64,000 bases of DNA from JAZBPO01 sp963691775. Lineage in GTDB: Bacteria; Pseudomonadota; Gammaproteobacteria; Pseudomonadales; Azotimanducaceae. The translations under genes and the position numbers were made by a program. The stretch's first letter is position 1. Each line of letters opens with the position of its first letter. The notes beneath the pieces were generated by a model that saw only the letters and a list, made by a program, of their open reading frames with translations, searched no databases and was not told the origin of the DNA. Positions 1 through 8,082 of the stretch are shown here, in pieces. The stretch spans positions 3,968,001 through 4,032,000 of the forward strand of contig OY829369.1 of NCBI GenBank assembly GCA_963691775.1, in the 5' to 3' direction.

Positions 1-297
1 GAGGCGGTCCAGGGTCGTTGCGGCTTTCGCCAGCAAGGCCGGATTCCGGTAACCAACGTAGAACACCAAGCAACCGATACGGGCGTGGACGGTGTCTGCT
101 GCGAGGGCGCCGAGCGTCGCAAGTGCTTCGAAGTGGGGTAGGGTGCCGCCCGGCGGGGGCGCCTCGTAAAAATGGTCCCAGATGCTGATCCAGTCCACTT
201 TCGCTGCGTCGAGCCGTCGCCAGAGTTCGCGCAGCTCGGTGAAAGGCAGGTTTTGCTGCCCGATGTGAACACCGATGGATGGCAGCTTGCGGGTCAT
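1..297 (-). CDS. Luciferase-like (LLM-class) flavin/F420 monooxygenase, N-terminal 99 residues only
   Basis: This gene begins at ATG 297 on the minus strand and runs off the left edge, so only 99 codons are visible. The translation starts MTRKLPSIGVHIGQQ, then has LRELWRRLDAAKVDWISIWD followed by HFYEAPP. That is the first beta strand, first helix and second strand ('W/SIWDHF') of the bacterial-luciferase TIM barrel. Later come TLGALAADT and IGCLVFYVGYRNPALLAK, the typical 'LA..T..I.LG..V....R.P...A' segment of the family. Family members use reduced FMN or F420 to oxidise small organic substrates; cofactor and substrate cannot be told from this piece. It is divergent from the alpha/beta hydrolase at 347, with about 50 bp between starts, so the two may share a control region. 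Confidence 0.8.
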   Translation of the reverse strand, partial: MTRKLPSIGVHIGQQNLPFTELRELWRRLDAAKVDWISIWDHFYEAPPPGGTLPHFEALATLGALAADTVHARIGCLVFYVGYRNPALLAKAATTLDRL

Positions 298-346
298 GCG
301 AGGTTTCTTATCGAGAAGCGTCCCGCCCGGAGGCAAGGAGACGGAC

Positions 347-1177
347 ATGCCGCGCGCAAAGGTACGGGATATCGAGATCGAGTATGAAGTGGCCGAGGGC
401 GCAGACGCAGGTGCGCGTGTGCTCTTCATTTCAGGCACGGGCGGTGATCTGCGGGTCCGGCCGAACGTATTCGATAGCCCGTTACGCGAGGGGCGCTTTC
501 TCCTCGCGTTCGATCAGCGCGGGCTGGGGCGGACAACGGTGCCGGTGGACCAACCGACCATGGCCGACTACGCAGACGATGCAGCACGCCTGCTCGATGT
601 CCTCGATTTCGAGGCCGACGCGGTTGTCGGCGTGTCCTTCGGTGGGATGGTGGCGCAGGAGCTTGCACTCCGGCATCCGGATCGAGTGCCGGCGCTGGTG
701 CTGTGCTGTACGTCTGCCGGTGGGGCCGGCGGGGTGAGCTATCCGCTGCACGCGCTCGCTGCGCTACCCGAAGAACGGCGCGCCGTGCGTCAGCTTGAGA
801 TCAGCGATGTGCGCATGGATGCGGCGTGGCGGAGCGCGCATCCGGAACTTGTCGCCCGCGCCCTGGAGCGCGGACGCGCCGCGCGCGCGGTGGGGGCAGG
901 AGAGCCGGGGCGAGCGGAAGGCGCCGCGATGCAGCTTGAGGCGCGGCGTGGCCACGATGCCTACGAACGACTACAGGAATTGAAGATGCCGGTACTGGTC
1001 GCTGGCGGCCGTTACGACGGCATCGCGCCGGTCGCGAATCAGAAGGCCCTGGTGACCGCGATAGGGCAGGCAGACTTGCGTATCTATGAGGGGGGACACT
1101 TATTCCTCGTACAGGATGGAAGCGCCTGGCCCGAGATAGGTGCCTGGATCGATGCGCGCATGTCGCAGGGGGCGTGA
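347..1177 (+). CDS. Alpha/beta hydrolase
   Basis: The 276-residue protein has the alpha/beta-hydrolase fold with a complete triad. The nucleophile is Ser97 in the elbow GVSFGGM, the acid is Asp224 in GGRYDGIAP and the base is His251 in EGGHLFLVQD. The oxyanion region is around SGTGGDLR near residue 30. This resembles the 3-oxoadipate enol-lactonase / general carboxylesterase-like group, but the substrate cannot be named. I chose ATG 347 because AAGGAGA lies just upstream and the sequence then enters the usual first strand. An in-frame ATG at 275 would add 24 residues that do not look like the family. It is divergent from the luciferase-like gene, and no other gene shares its transcript. Confidence 0.85.
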   Translation: MPRAKVRDIEIEYEVAEGADAGARVLFISGTGGDLRVRPNVFDSPLREGRFLLAFDQRGLGRTTVPVDQPTMADYADDAARLLDVLDFEADAVVGVSFGGMVAQELALRHPDRVPALVLCCTSAGGAGGVSYPLHALAALPEERRAVRQLEISDVRMDAAWRSAHPELVARALERGRAARAVGAGEPGRAEGAAMQLEARRGHDAYERLQELKMPVLVAGGRYDGIAPVANQKALVTAIGQADLRIYEGGHLFLVQDGSAWPEIGAWIDARMSQGA

Positions 1178-1215
1178 ACAGGGGGCAGGCGGGCCGCTGA
1201 AATCAACATCGGGGC

Positions 1216-1244
1216 TTGACGATCTTTGTGCGGTGCGTCATGAT
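1216..1244 (+). promoter_or_regulatory. Predicted sigma-70 promoter ahead of the candidate small RNA
   Basis: TTGACG at 1216-1221 and CATGAT at 1239-1244 are separated by exactly 17 nt. The -35 box matches consensus at five of six bases; the -10 box is weaker. Transcription would begin near 1251. No good coding region follows; a strong terminator does. Confidence 0.45.
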
Positions 1245-1250
1245 ACCCAA

Positions 1251-1361
1251 AGTTACAGACGAGGCGCTAAGACTGATCCCTGGCGGCTCATCAAAGTGCT
1301 TTGAAACACCCCGACGACACTCCCCTCCCCTCCCCAATACTTTGTCGTCGGGGTTTTTTTT
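1251..1361 (+). ncRNA. Candidate small RNA of about 110 nt
   Basis: Inference from signals, not from a known family. A promoter-like pair (1216-1244) is followed about 110 nt later by a near-perfect intrinsic terminator, with no convincing ORF between. The body contains a small inverted repeat TCAAAGTGCTTTGA (1291-1304). The terminator loop is a run of CCCCTCCCCTCCCC, complementary to Shine-Dalgarno sequences, a feature of some regulatory RNAs that block ribosome binding. The element lies in the 312-nt gap between the convergent hydrolase and RND pump. The alternative is that it is only the distal terminator of the hydrolase, 130 nt past its stop. Confidence 0.4.
1309..1361 (+). terminator. 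Strong rho-independent terminator
   Basis: CCCCGACGACA (1309-1319) pairs perfectly with TGTCGTCGGGG (1343-1353), an 11-bp stem closing a C-rich loop, followed by eight T (1354-1361). It ends either the hydrolase transcript or the small-RNA candidate. Confidence 0.9.
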
Positions 1362-1489
1362 CCCCTTCCGAATCCCATGCTCACGCGGTCGCCTGGAGCG
1401 ACGCGATTGTCTTTTTCTGGGTGCGTCTGGTCAGCAGCCGCGCACCTGTATGGTGCGCATACGGTTTGTGTTGCGCTGCAGCAGGGTCG

Positions 1490-4400
1490 TCAGTTGCCGC
1501 GGGTTGGTCTGACCGTTTGCACTTGTTCTACGGTGCGTCGACCGATGCGCCCGAGGAAGTGGAGCCAGGGCAGGAAGATGCCCCGCAAACGTTGAGGCAG
1601 CGCCAGCATGGCGGGCGTCGCGATCAGCGTCAGAAGCGTGGCGAAGCTGAGGCCAGATACGATCGACTGCGCGAGCGGTACCCAGAATGCCGCTGTGCGT
1701 CCCCCATAGACGACTTCGCGAGCGAGGAAGTCGATAGAAAGATGATTGGCGATCGGCAACAGGCCGAAAACTGTCGTGACGGTTGTCAGGAACACCGGAC
1801 GCAGTCGCTGGGCACCCGTTCTTACGATCAGCTCGTGCGTATTCAGGTCAGGCCGGTCGCGACGCAGGCCATTGTAGGTGTCGATGAGCACTATGTTGTT
1901 GTTCACGACGATTCCCGCAAGAGCCACGATACCGACGCCAGTCAGGATTGCGCTGAAAGGCTGCTGCGTGATGACCAGACCCAGCAAAACCCCTGCGGTA
2001 GACATCACCACCGCGAAGAGTATGAGCGCGGACTGGTAGAAGCTGTTGAACTGCGTCACGAGCAGCACGAACATCAGCAGCAGCGATAGAAGGAACGCGA
2101 GTCCCACAAAGGCCATCGCCGCTGCTTGCTCTTCGTTCGCGCCGCGGAAGGTGATCGAAACGGCGGGATCGAAGGCCTGTGCGTCGAGCCAGGTCTGAAT
2201 TTCAGCCACCATGTCATCTGCGAGCACGCCTGGCGCAACGTTCGCTCGAATGTACTCGACGGGCATGGCATTGACGCGTTGAATCGTGTCGATGTTCGGC
2301 GTTGCCGAACGCTGCACGAAGCTCGACAGAGGCACCGAGCTGTTCTGCACAGGAATGCGCAATTGCTCAAGCATCGTCAAGCTTCGGTAGCGCTCCGGGA
2401 AGCGGACGCGAATATCGACCTCCTCCTCCGCATCGTCCGGGCGATATTCCGCGACCTTCAGACCATTGGTGACCATCTGCACGACGGTGCCCACCTGAGT
2501 GACGTCGGCGCCGTACACGGCGGCCTGGGCGCGGTCGACCTCCAGCTTCCACTCGACGCCTGGCAGGGAACGGGTGTCGGCGATGTCCCGGAGTCCCGGG
2601 AGCGAATCCATGTATTCGCGTACCTGGGCAACAACGGGCTCGATGCGCCACGATTGCTTTGACGCAAATTCCAGCTGTACGGGTTTGCCGACGGGCGGCC
2701 CTCCTTCGAACTCCTGAATTTCCACCTCCATGCCCGCAACGTCGCGGGTGCGGCGGCGAATTTCTTCAAGAATTTCATTCCCGGAGAGTTCGCGGTCTTT
2801 GGCCTCGTGCATTTCTATGAAGATCGAACCGACCCGATCGAAGCGGCTGTCGCCGCCGCGCAGTCCGCTGCCGCCCGGCGTTGTGGTGCGCGTATTGGCT
2901 GCCTTGATGCCTGGTATCGAGATCACTTGATCCTCGACTTCGAGGACCAGGCGGCTGACCTCTTCTACAGACAGGTTGCCCCGCGCGTTGACGCTGATCT
3001 GCGCAAACATCGCATCTGTCTTGTTGAAGAAGATGATGCCTCGGCCGTAGCTGCCATAGAGCGAGAACGATCCCCAGAGCACGAGGATCGTGACGCCGAA
3101 AACGACGATCGGGAAGCGCGCAACGAGGTCAAGGAATCGAGCGTATAGACCGGTAACGCCGGACAGGGTTCTCGGGTCACCGTTCTCCAGGATCTTCAGC
3201 TGCTGCAGGTCACGCTCTGACTGAGCGCCGACCTTGCCGATGAGCGCGCCCAGAGTTGGTCCGAAGAAGAGGGCGTAGGCGAGCGATCCCACCAGAACAC
3301 AGAAGACGGTCACCGGCAGGTACATCATGAACTTACCGGAAACGCCCGGCCAGAACACAAGGGGCAGGAAGGCGGCGAGCGTCGTTGCCGTGGAGGCCGT
3401 CACGGGCCAGAACATGCGCTTGGCCGCGAGCGCGAAGGCGTCCTTGCGACCGACCCCTTCTGCCATCTTCCGATCTGCGTACTCGGTCACGACGATGGCG
3501 CCGTCGATAAGCATGCCGAGACCGAGCAGCATCCCGAACATGACCATGAAGTTGAATGAATAGCCGATGTAGTTCAGCAGGATGACGGAGAACAGAAACG
3601 AGGTCGGAATGGCCATGCCAACGAGCACGCCTGAGCGTACGCCGAGCGCTGCGACGACAAGCGTCATGACGAGTGCCAGGGCCGTGACGATGTTGCCGAC
3701 GAGCTCATCGACCTGCTTTTGGGAATCAGGTGCCTGGTCTTGGGTAAAGAAGACGTTTACGCCGGCAGGGAACTCGGCGCGCATGGTCTCAACGGTCGCG
3801 CGCACTTGTGCGACCGTGTCGATGAGATTCGCGCTCACGCGCTTGTTCACTTCAACGGAGATCGCGGGCACGCCGTTTACGCGCGCGAGGCTCGTACGGT
3901 CTTTGAACGTACGACGAATCGTGGCGACGTCGGACAGGGTGACGACCGTGTCGCCGTCGGCTTTCACTGGGATCCCGAAGAGATCCTCCGCGGTTTCGAT
4001 GACGCCCGGCACCTTGATTGAAAAGCGCCCCGAGCTCGCGTCCAGGGCTCCGGCAGGGATCAGTCGATTGTTTGCGGCAACCGCAGACAGCAGCTGGCTG
4101 ACGTTGATTCCGTAAGTTTCGAGGAGCGCCGGGTCGATGACGACCTCAAGCAGCTCCTCTCGTTGTCCCCGCATGACGGCCTCGAGGACGTCCGGGATCG
4201 CTTCGAGTTCGTCCTTGACGCGAACGGCGAGGCTGTAAAGCACCCGCTCAGGGACGTCGACGCCCGAGAAGTTGACAGTGATTGCCGCAAAGTCATTTGC
4301 GGTGATCTCGGAAACAATCGGTTCTTCAGCTGTCGACGGGATCTTTACCTTGCCGCGATCGACGGCCTCACGGACGTCGATCAGTGCTGCGTCGGAGTCG

Positions 4401-4699
4401 AAGTCGGCCTCGAATTCAACGACGATCGTCGCCGACCCTTCCGCGGCGTAGGCCGTGAGCTCTTTCACGCCTTCGACGGAGCGCATCTCCGTTTCCATGG
4501 GCGTGACCAGAAGGCGCTCGGAGTCTTCGGGGGAGATACCCTCGTGTGGCACCGTCACCACGATTACCGGAACCTGGATGTTGGGCTCGGATTCCACCGG
4601 GATGGTCATGTATGCATAGGCGCCGGTGATCAGCACCATCGCGAGAATGGACAGCGTCGTCCGCGAGCGCGTGACGGTCCAGTCGATGATCGATTCCAT
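1490..4699 (-). CDS. RND-family efflux transporter, inner-membrane permease subunit
   Basis: This 1069-residue protein has RND (AcrB-like) architecture. It has an N-terminal TM segment (TTLSILAMVLITGAYAYMTI), a large periplasmic porter loop, a TM block around residues 335-480, a second periplasmic loop and a second TM block ending near the C terminus. The TM4 motif reads GLGMLIDGAIVV, with Asp at about 399 and Gly at about 400 instead of the Asp-Asp pair of AcrB. TM10 reads GIVVNNNIVLID, with Asn where AcrB has Lys. These substitutions recur in non-AcrB RND subfamilies, so drug specificity should not be assumed. I chose ATG 4699 because an upstream ATG at 4747 would overlap the adaptor gene by 35 nt. 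It lies 13 nt after the adaptor and is co-transcribed with it. No outer-membrane channel gene is in the window. Confidence 0.92.
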   Translation of the reverse strand: MESIIDWTVTRSRTTLSILAMVLITGAYAYMTIPVESEPNIQVPVIVVTVPHEGISPEDSERLLVTPMETEMRSVEGVKELTAYAAEGSATIVVEFEADFDSDAALIDVREAVDRGKVKIPSTAEEPIVSEITANDFAAITVNFSGVDVPERVLYSLAVRVKDELEAIPDVLEAVMRGQREELLEVVIDPALLETYGINVSQLLSAVAANNRLIPAGALDASSGRFSIKVPGVIETAEDLFGIPVKADGDTVVTLSDVATIRRTFKDRTSLARVNGVPAISVEVNKRVSANLIDTVAQVRATVETMRAEFPAGVNVFFTQDQAPDSQKQVDELVGNIVTALALVMTLVVAALGVRSGVLVGMAIPTSFLFSVILLNYIGYSFNFMVMFGMLLGLGMLIDGAIVVTEYADRKMAEGVGRKDAFALAAKRMFWPVTASTATTLAAFLPLVFWPGVSGKFMMYLPVTVFCVLVGSLAYALFFGPTLGALIGKVGAQSERDLQQLKILENGDPRTLSGVTGLYARFLDLVARFPIVVFGVTILVLWGSFSLYGSYGRGIIFFNKTDAMFAQISVNARGNLSVEEVSRLVLEVEDQVISIPGIKAANTRTTTPGGSGLRGGDSRFDRVGSIFIEMHEAKDRELSGNEILEEIRRRTRDVAGMEVEIQEFEGGPPVGKPVQLEFASKQSWRIEPVVAQVREYMDSLPGLRDIADTRSLPGVEWKLEVDRAQAAVYGADVTQVGTVVQMVTNGLKVAEYRPDDAEEEVDIRVRFPERYRSLTMLEQLRIPVQNSSVPLSSFVQRSATPNIDTIQRVNAMPVEYIRANVAPGVLADDMVAEIQTWLDAQAFDPAVSITFRGANEEQAAAMAFVGLAFLLSLLLMFVLLVTQFNSFYQSALILFAVVMSTAGVLLGLVITQQPFSAILTGVGIVALAGIVVNNNIVLIDTYNGLRRDRPDLNTHELIVRTGAQRLRPVFLTTVTTVFGLLPIANHLSIDFLAREVVYGGRTAAFWVPLAQSIVSGLSFATLLTLIATPAMLALPQRLRGIFLPWLHFLGRIGRRTVEQVQTVRPTRGN

Positions 4700-4712
4700 G
4701 ACCCGGGCGTCC

Positions 4713-5930
4713 TCAGAGGATGGCGGCGGCCGCGGCGACAGCGGCATTTTCGTTGTCGGATGATGATTTCGCCGGGCCGGTCACGGATGCCTCGGGGCTG
4801 GACATCGTGTCCGGCCCTGCGTCCCGGGTACGGCCGAGGACAGTGCCCGCCTCGAGTTGCACCTCGACCTGTTGGCCTGGCGTGACCAGCTCCTGACCGA
4901 CGGTGATGACTTTAGCGGGATCCGGCAGGCCACGTACCCAGACGCCATCAATGGCGTCCTTGAGCACAGAGACGTTTACGAAGCGCACGCGATCGTCGGC
5001 GTCGAGAATGCGCACGCCGATATCGCCAACGTCGTCGAGCGCGAGGATGGAGGAAGGCACGCGGTGCGCCAGGAATTCCTCGACCGGCAAGCGGATCTCG
5101 GCCGTGATGCCGTCGCGCAGCGCGCCGTCCGTGTTGGGCACCGCGACCTCAACGCGGAACGTGCGCGTCACCGGATCGCCGGCGCTTGCGACAAAGGCGA
5201 CCTCCCCGGCGACACTTTGCCCCGACAGCAGCGTGCCATAGCCGGGCGCGCCGGCGCGCACGCGACCCACATCGCGCTCTGCGACCTGCCCGACGAGCAT
5301 CATCGGGTCGGGATCCACAACGGTCATGCAGGTGCCGCCGGCCTGCAACAGATCACCGATCTCGACGGCGCGCGCTTCGATGACACCCGCGAACGGGGCG
5401 CGTACCTCTGTACGTGTGAGATCGAGCTCGCTCTGCGCGAGATTGGCGCGCGCTGTCGCCAAGCGTGCTTCGGCGCTGGCGATCGCAGTTTCGCTTTGCA
5501 GGCCTCGCTCGCGCAGGCGCTGGGCGCCGTCGAATTCGATGCGAGCCTGGTTGACGGCCTGCCGAGCCTCCTCTAGCCGCGCACCTCGGGTGTCGGTTGC
5601 AATGCGGCAGAGCAGGTCGCCTTCGGCAACGCGGTCACCTTTGTCGACAGGTAGGTCGACAATGCGACCGCTGGTCTCGGCGCGAACCGCGACGCGACGA
5701 TCCGCTTCGGTGCGTCCCCGTACGATCACGTCCTCACTCTGAAGCTCCGCGGCAAGGACCCGGGCGCGTACGCGGACGGGCGCATCCTGGGCCTCGGCGA
5801 GCATTGCCTCGCGGGAGGAGGCAAGCGACGGGGCGACGCCGGCATCCTCTGCCACGCCCAGCTGGCCTGAAAACAGCCATAAAAGAAACGCCGCAGCGAC
5901 GGCGAGAGCTGCAAAGTGCGTTGATTTCAC
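4713..5930 (-). CDS. RND efflux periplasmic adaptor (membrane fusion protein)
   Basis: This 405-residue HlyD/AcrA-type adaptor would link the permease downstream to an outer-membrane channel. It starts at GTG 5930, directly before a hydrophobic export/anchor segment (FAALAVAAAFLLWLFSG). An in-frame TTG at 6002 would bury that segment behind 24 hydrophilic residues. The order is a beta-barrel/lipoyl half motif (VRAETSGRIVDLPVDKGDRV), a coiled-coil hairpin (EARQAVNQARIEFDGAQRL to SELDLTRTEV), the second lipoyl half (RAPFAGVIEARAVEIGDLL), then beta-barrel and membrane-proximal domains. No lipobox Cys was seen, so anchoring would be through the N-terminal helix. It is first in a two-gene operon with the permease. 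Confidence 0.9.
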   Translation of the reverse strand: MKSTHFAALAVAAAFLLWLFSGQLGVAEDAGVAPSLASSREAMLAEAQDAPVRVRARVLAAELQSEDVIVRGRTEADRRVAVRAETSGRIVDLPVDKGDRVAEGDLLCRIATDTRGARLEEARQAVNQARIEFDGAQRLRERGLQSETAIASAEARLATARANLAQSELDLTRTEVRAPFAGVIEARAVEIGDLLQAGGTCMTVVDPDPMMLVGQVAERDVGRVRAGAPGYGTLLSGQSVAGEVAFVASAGDPVTRTFRVEVAVPNTDGALRDGITAEIRLPVEEFLAHRVPSSILALDDVGDIGVRILDADDRVRFVNVSVLKDAIDGVWVRGLPDPAKVITVGQELVTPGQQVEVQLEAGTVLGRTRDAGPDTMSSPEASVTGPAKSSSDNENAAVAAAAAIL

Positions 5931-6001
5931 GGTCGGACCCCGATTGGCGGACAGAGCGTCCAGGGTTTGTTGTTTCCAATCGTAACAGTGTGGTCGGACC
6001 A
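5929..6001 (-). promoter_or_regulatory. Paired GGTCCGACC motifs upstream of the efflux operon
   Basis: On the coding strand the nonamer GGTCCGACC occurs just before the adaptor start (5931-5939) and again at about 5992-6000 as TGGTCCGACCA. The arms of the second copy form an interrupted inverted repeat (TGGTC-n-GACCA). Two copies about 61 bp apart in front of a pump are what a regulator operator would look like, but no regulator gene is adjacent. Low-confidence inference. Confidence 0.25.
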
Positions 6002-6070
6002 AAGGAACTCAGGGCGCCGAGCAGTGTGTTCCGTTCGTCGCATTGTGCATTCAGGGCTAACGCCCGGAGC

Positions 6071-6104
6071 GAACGCCGCTGCGGCTGGTACCGCAGCGGC
6101 GTTC
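6071..6104. terminator. Perfect 14-bp hairpin downstream of the gst/gloA unit
   Basis: GAACGCCGCTGCGG (6071-6084) and CCGCAGCGGCGTTC (6091-6104) are perfectly complementary around a 6-nt loop. The stem lies 10 nt beyond the stop codon of the glutathione transferase gene. There is no T run on either strand, so it is more likely a 3'-end stabilising or rho-assisted hairpin than a classic intrinsic terminator. Confidence 0.5.
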
Positions 6105-6113
6105 TGCGAGGCA

Positions 6114-6725
6114 TCAGACGCTGGCGGAGGGTCGTTCCGCGATGCGCTCGATAAGTGCCTTTACATTGGCGCAGGAATCCGGAAGAGGTTGGCCGACCTG
6201 GCTGCCGAAGGTGACGAAGCAGAAGAGCATGACATCTGCCAGACTCATGCGGTCGCCACAGACGAATTCGCGCCCCGCAAGCAGGCCGTCGAGCCACTCC
6301 AGCTTGTCTCGAGCGATTGCCTTGAGCCCATCCGAAGCTTCCGGCAGACAGCGCATGCGGTCCTGGAACATCGGCAGGCCTTCTGCGAAACGAAAGCCGT
6401 TGGTGAGCGGCTCGCAGATTCCTAGATCAATGCGCCGGGTCCACATGCGCGTCTCTGCGCGCTCTGCGGCTGTTGTGCCAATCAGCGCCGGCTCAGGCTG
6501 AAGTTCGTCGAAATACTCACAGATTGCAGTGATCTCGGAGATAAAGGAGCCATCGTCAAGCTCCAGGCATGGAGATCCGCCAGCCGGATTTCGCCCGAGA
6601 TATTCGGCCTCGCGGTTTGCGCCCGCCATGATGTCGATGTCTTCCATGTCCACGGCCATGCCCTTCTCTGCGAGGAACATGCGGACGACGTGCGGGTTCG
6701 GTCCCACCGAGTTGTACAGCTTCAT
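6114..6725 (-). CDS. Glutathione S-transferase family protein
   Basis: This 203-residue protein has a thioredoxin-like N-terminal half (MKLYNSVGPNPHVVRMFLAE, then GRNPAGGSPCLELDDGSFIS with the cis-Pro loop, then EITAICEYFDE as the glutathione gamma-glutamyl contact). An all-helical C-terminal half follows (GREFVCGDRMSLADVMLFCF, the conserved N-capping/hydrophobic staple motif). It would conjugate or transfer glutathione to electrophiles in the cytosol. ATG 6725 is preceded by AGGGAGGGAGAAAG, an excellent ribosome site; longer in-frame extensions to 6908 overlap gloA and are not credible. It is 61 nt downstream of glyoxalase I on the same strand, suggesting a small glutathione-dependent detoxification operon. 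Confidence 0.88.
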   Translation of the reverse strand: MKLYNSVGPNPHVVRMFLAEKGMAVDMEDIDIMAGANREAEYLGRNPAGGSPCLELDDGSFISEITAICEYFDELQPEPALIGTTAAERAETRMWTRRIDLGICEPLTNGFRFAEGLPMFQDRMRCLPEASDGLKAIARDKLEWLDGLLAGREFVCGDRMSLADVMLFCFVTFGSQVGQPLPDSCANVKALIERIAERPSASV

Positions 6726-6786
6726 TCTTTCTCCCTCCCTAATGATTGCGGGGCGCGCCGGCGAAGGCCGGCCCGATCGGGGCCCG

Positions 6787-7206
6787 TTACCAGGTCCCGG
6801 TGTTCTCCATAGACGCCCAGGGCTCCTGCGGCGCGAGGGCGTCGCCGGCCTGCAGCAACTCCACCGAGATGCCGTCAGGGGAACGTACGAATGCCATGCG
6901 GCCATCACGGGGTGGGCGGTTAATGATCACGCCCTTTGCGGCGAGCCGCTCGCAGGCGAGATAGATGTTGTCCACCGCGTATGCAAGGTGACCGAAGTTC
7001 CGGCCGCCCTCCAGCTCTTCCGGGTCCCAGTTGTAGGTCAGCTCGACCTGCGCGTGCGCGTTGCCTGGTGCAGCAAGAAAAACGAGCGTGAAGCGGCCCT
7101 CAGGTACTTCATGGCGGCGGAGTTCCTCGAGGCCGAGGGCAGTGCAGTAGAAGTCGAGCGAAGCGTCGAGATCGGCCACGCGGACCATGGTGTGCAGGTA
7201 CTTCAT
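6787..7206 (-). CDS. gloA: Lactoylglutathione lyase (glyoxalase I)
   Basis: This 139-residue VOC-fold enzyme isomerises the hemithioacetal of methylglyoxal and glutathione to S-lactoylglutathione. All four metal ligands align with E. coli GloA: His5 (YLHTMVRV), Glu55 (HAQVELTYNW), His73 (NFGHLAYAVD) and Glu116 (DGISVELLQ). The signature ELTYNW is intact. The length matches the short, Ni/Co-type bacterial enzymes. The start ATG 7206 has CAGGAGGG upstream. It is first in a two-gene unit with the glutathione transferase and divergent from the crotonase gene 75 bp away. Confidence 0.93.
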   Translation of the reverse strand: MKYLHTMVRVADLDASLDFYCTALGLEELRRHEVPEGRFTLVFLAAPGNAHAQVELTYNWDPEELEGGRNFGHLAYAVDNIYLACERLAAKGVIINRPPRDGRMAFVRSPDGISVELLQAGDALAPQEPWASMENTGTW

Positions 7207-7281
7207 TCCGACCCTCCTGGTGCGCTGCTATGGTGCGTCGTGCGACCTTAACAGGGGTGAACGGGGACGGGGAGGCCGGCC

Positions 7282-8082
7282 ATGCGCACGGACTATGAAA
7301 CCTTGGCGTGCGACCTCGCGGCGCATATATGTACCGTGACTATTGATCGACCGGAGCGTCGCAACGCACTCAACCGAACGGCATATGCGGAGCTGGAGCA
7401 GGTATTCCGCGAAATTCAAGCCGATCCGGAAGTGCGGGTCGTTGTCCTGACCGGACGTGATCCGGCGTTCTGTTCGGGCGAAGACGTGAAGGAGATGATG
7501 ACCGGCCAGCCAAACCCGGATGCGCTCCGTCGGCTCACGGCGGTGCGGCCTGCTCCGACGCCAGCGGCCGCTGCGGTGCTCGACTGCGATCGTCCGATCA
7601 TTGCAGCGGTGAACGGCGCAGCCGTGGGATGGGGTATGGATCTGTCGCTGTTTGCCGACTTTCGCATCGCGTCAGAGCGGGCCAGGTTCGGAGAGCTCTT
7701 CGTGAAACGGGGGCTCGTCGCCGATCTCGGCGGACTTTACCGCCTGCCGAGGCTCGTGGGCCCGGAGCGCGCGGCGGAGCTGCTGTTCACCGGTGACGTG
7801 ATCGATGCGCAAGCAGCCCTGCGCTACGGACTCGTCAGTGATGTGGTGCCTCATGCTGCGCTCGCAACGCGCGCGAACGACCTCGCTGCGCGCATCGCAG
7901 CGAATCCGCCGTTAGCGGTTCGCCATCTGAAAGAAGGGCTGCGCCGTGCCTTCTGGGAGGACTACTCGGAGATGGGCACCTGGATTTCGCAGACCCTCGG
8001 AGTGCTGTTCCAGACGGATGATCACCGCGAGGGCGTCGCGAGCTTCCTTGAAAAGCGGGCCCCTGTATTCAACGGGCGCTGA
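7282..8082 (+). CDS. Crotonase-family enzyme (enoyl-CoA hydratase/isomerase-like), atypical active site
   Basis: This 266-residue protein has the crotonase fold. The first oxyanion-hole segment is AFCSGEDVKEM (about residues 62-72) and the second is AAVNGAAVGWGMDLSL (about 109-123). Compared with rat enoyl-CoA hydratase, the two catalytic glutamates are missing: Asp120 occupies the Glu144 position and Phe140 the Glu164 position. Instead it carries GLVADLGG with Asp148, as in PaaG-type isomerases (GL.PD.GG). A hydratase role is therefore doubtful; an isomerase or other acyl-CoA reaction is more likely. Start ATG 7282 follows GGGGAGG. It stands alone, divergent from gloA. Confidence 0.85.
   Translation: MRTDYETLACDLAAHICTVTIDRPERRNALNRTAYAELEQVFREIQADPEVRVVVLTGRDPAFCSGEDVKEMMTGQPNPDALRRLTAVRPAPTPAAAAVLDCDRPIIAAVNGAAVGWGMDLSLFADFRIASERARFGELFVKRGLVADLGGLYRLPRLVGPERAAELLFTGDVIDAQAALRYGLVSDVVPHAALATRANDLAARIAANPPLAVRHLKEGLRRAFWEDYSEMGTWISQTLGVLFQTDDHREGVASFLEKRAPVFNGR

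Noticed and set aside
1301..2089. A 262-codon plus-strand frame
   Set aside because: Lies antisense to the RND permease and crosses a strong terminator.
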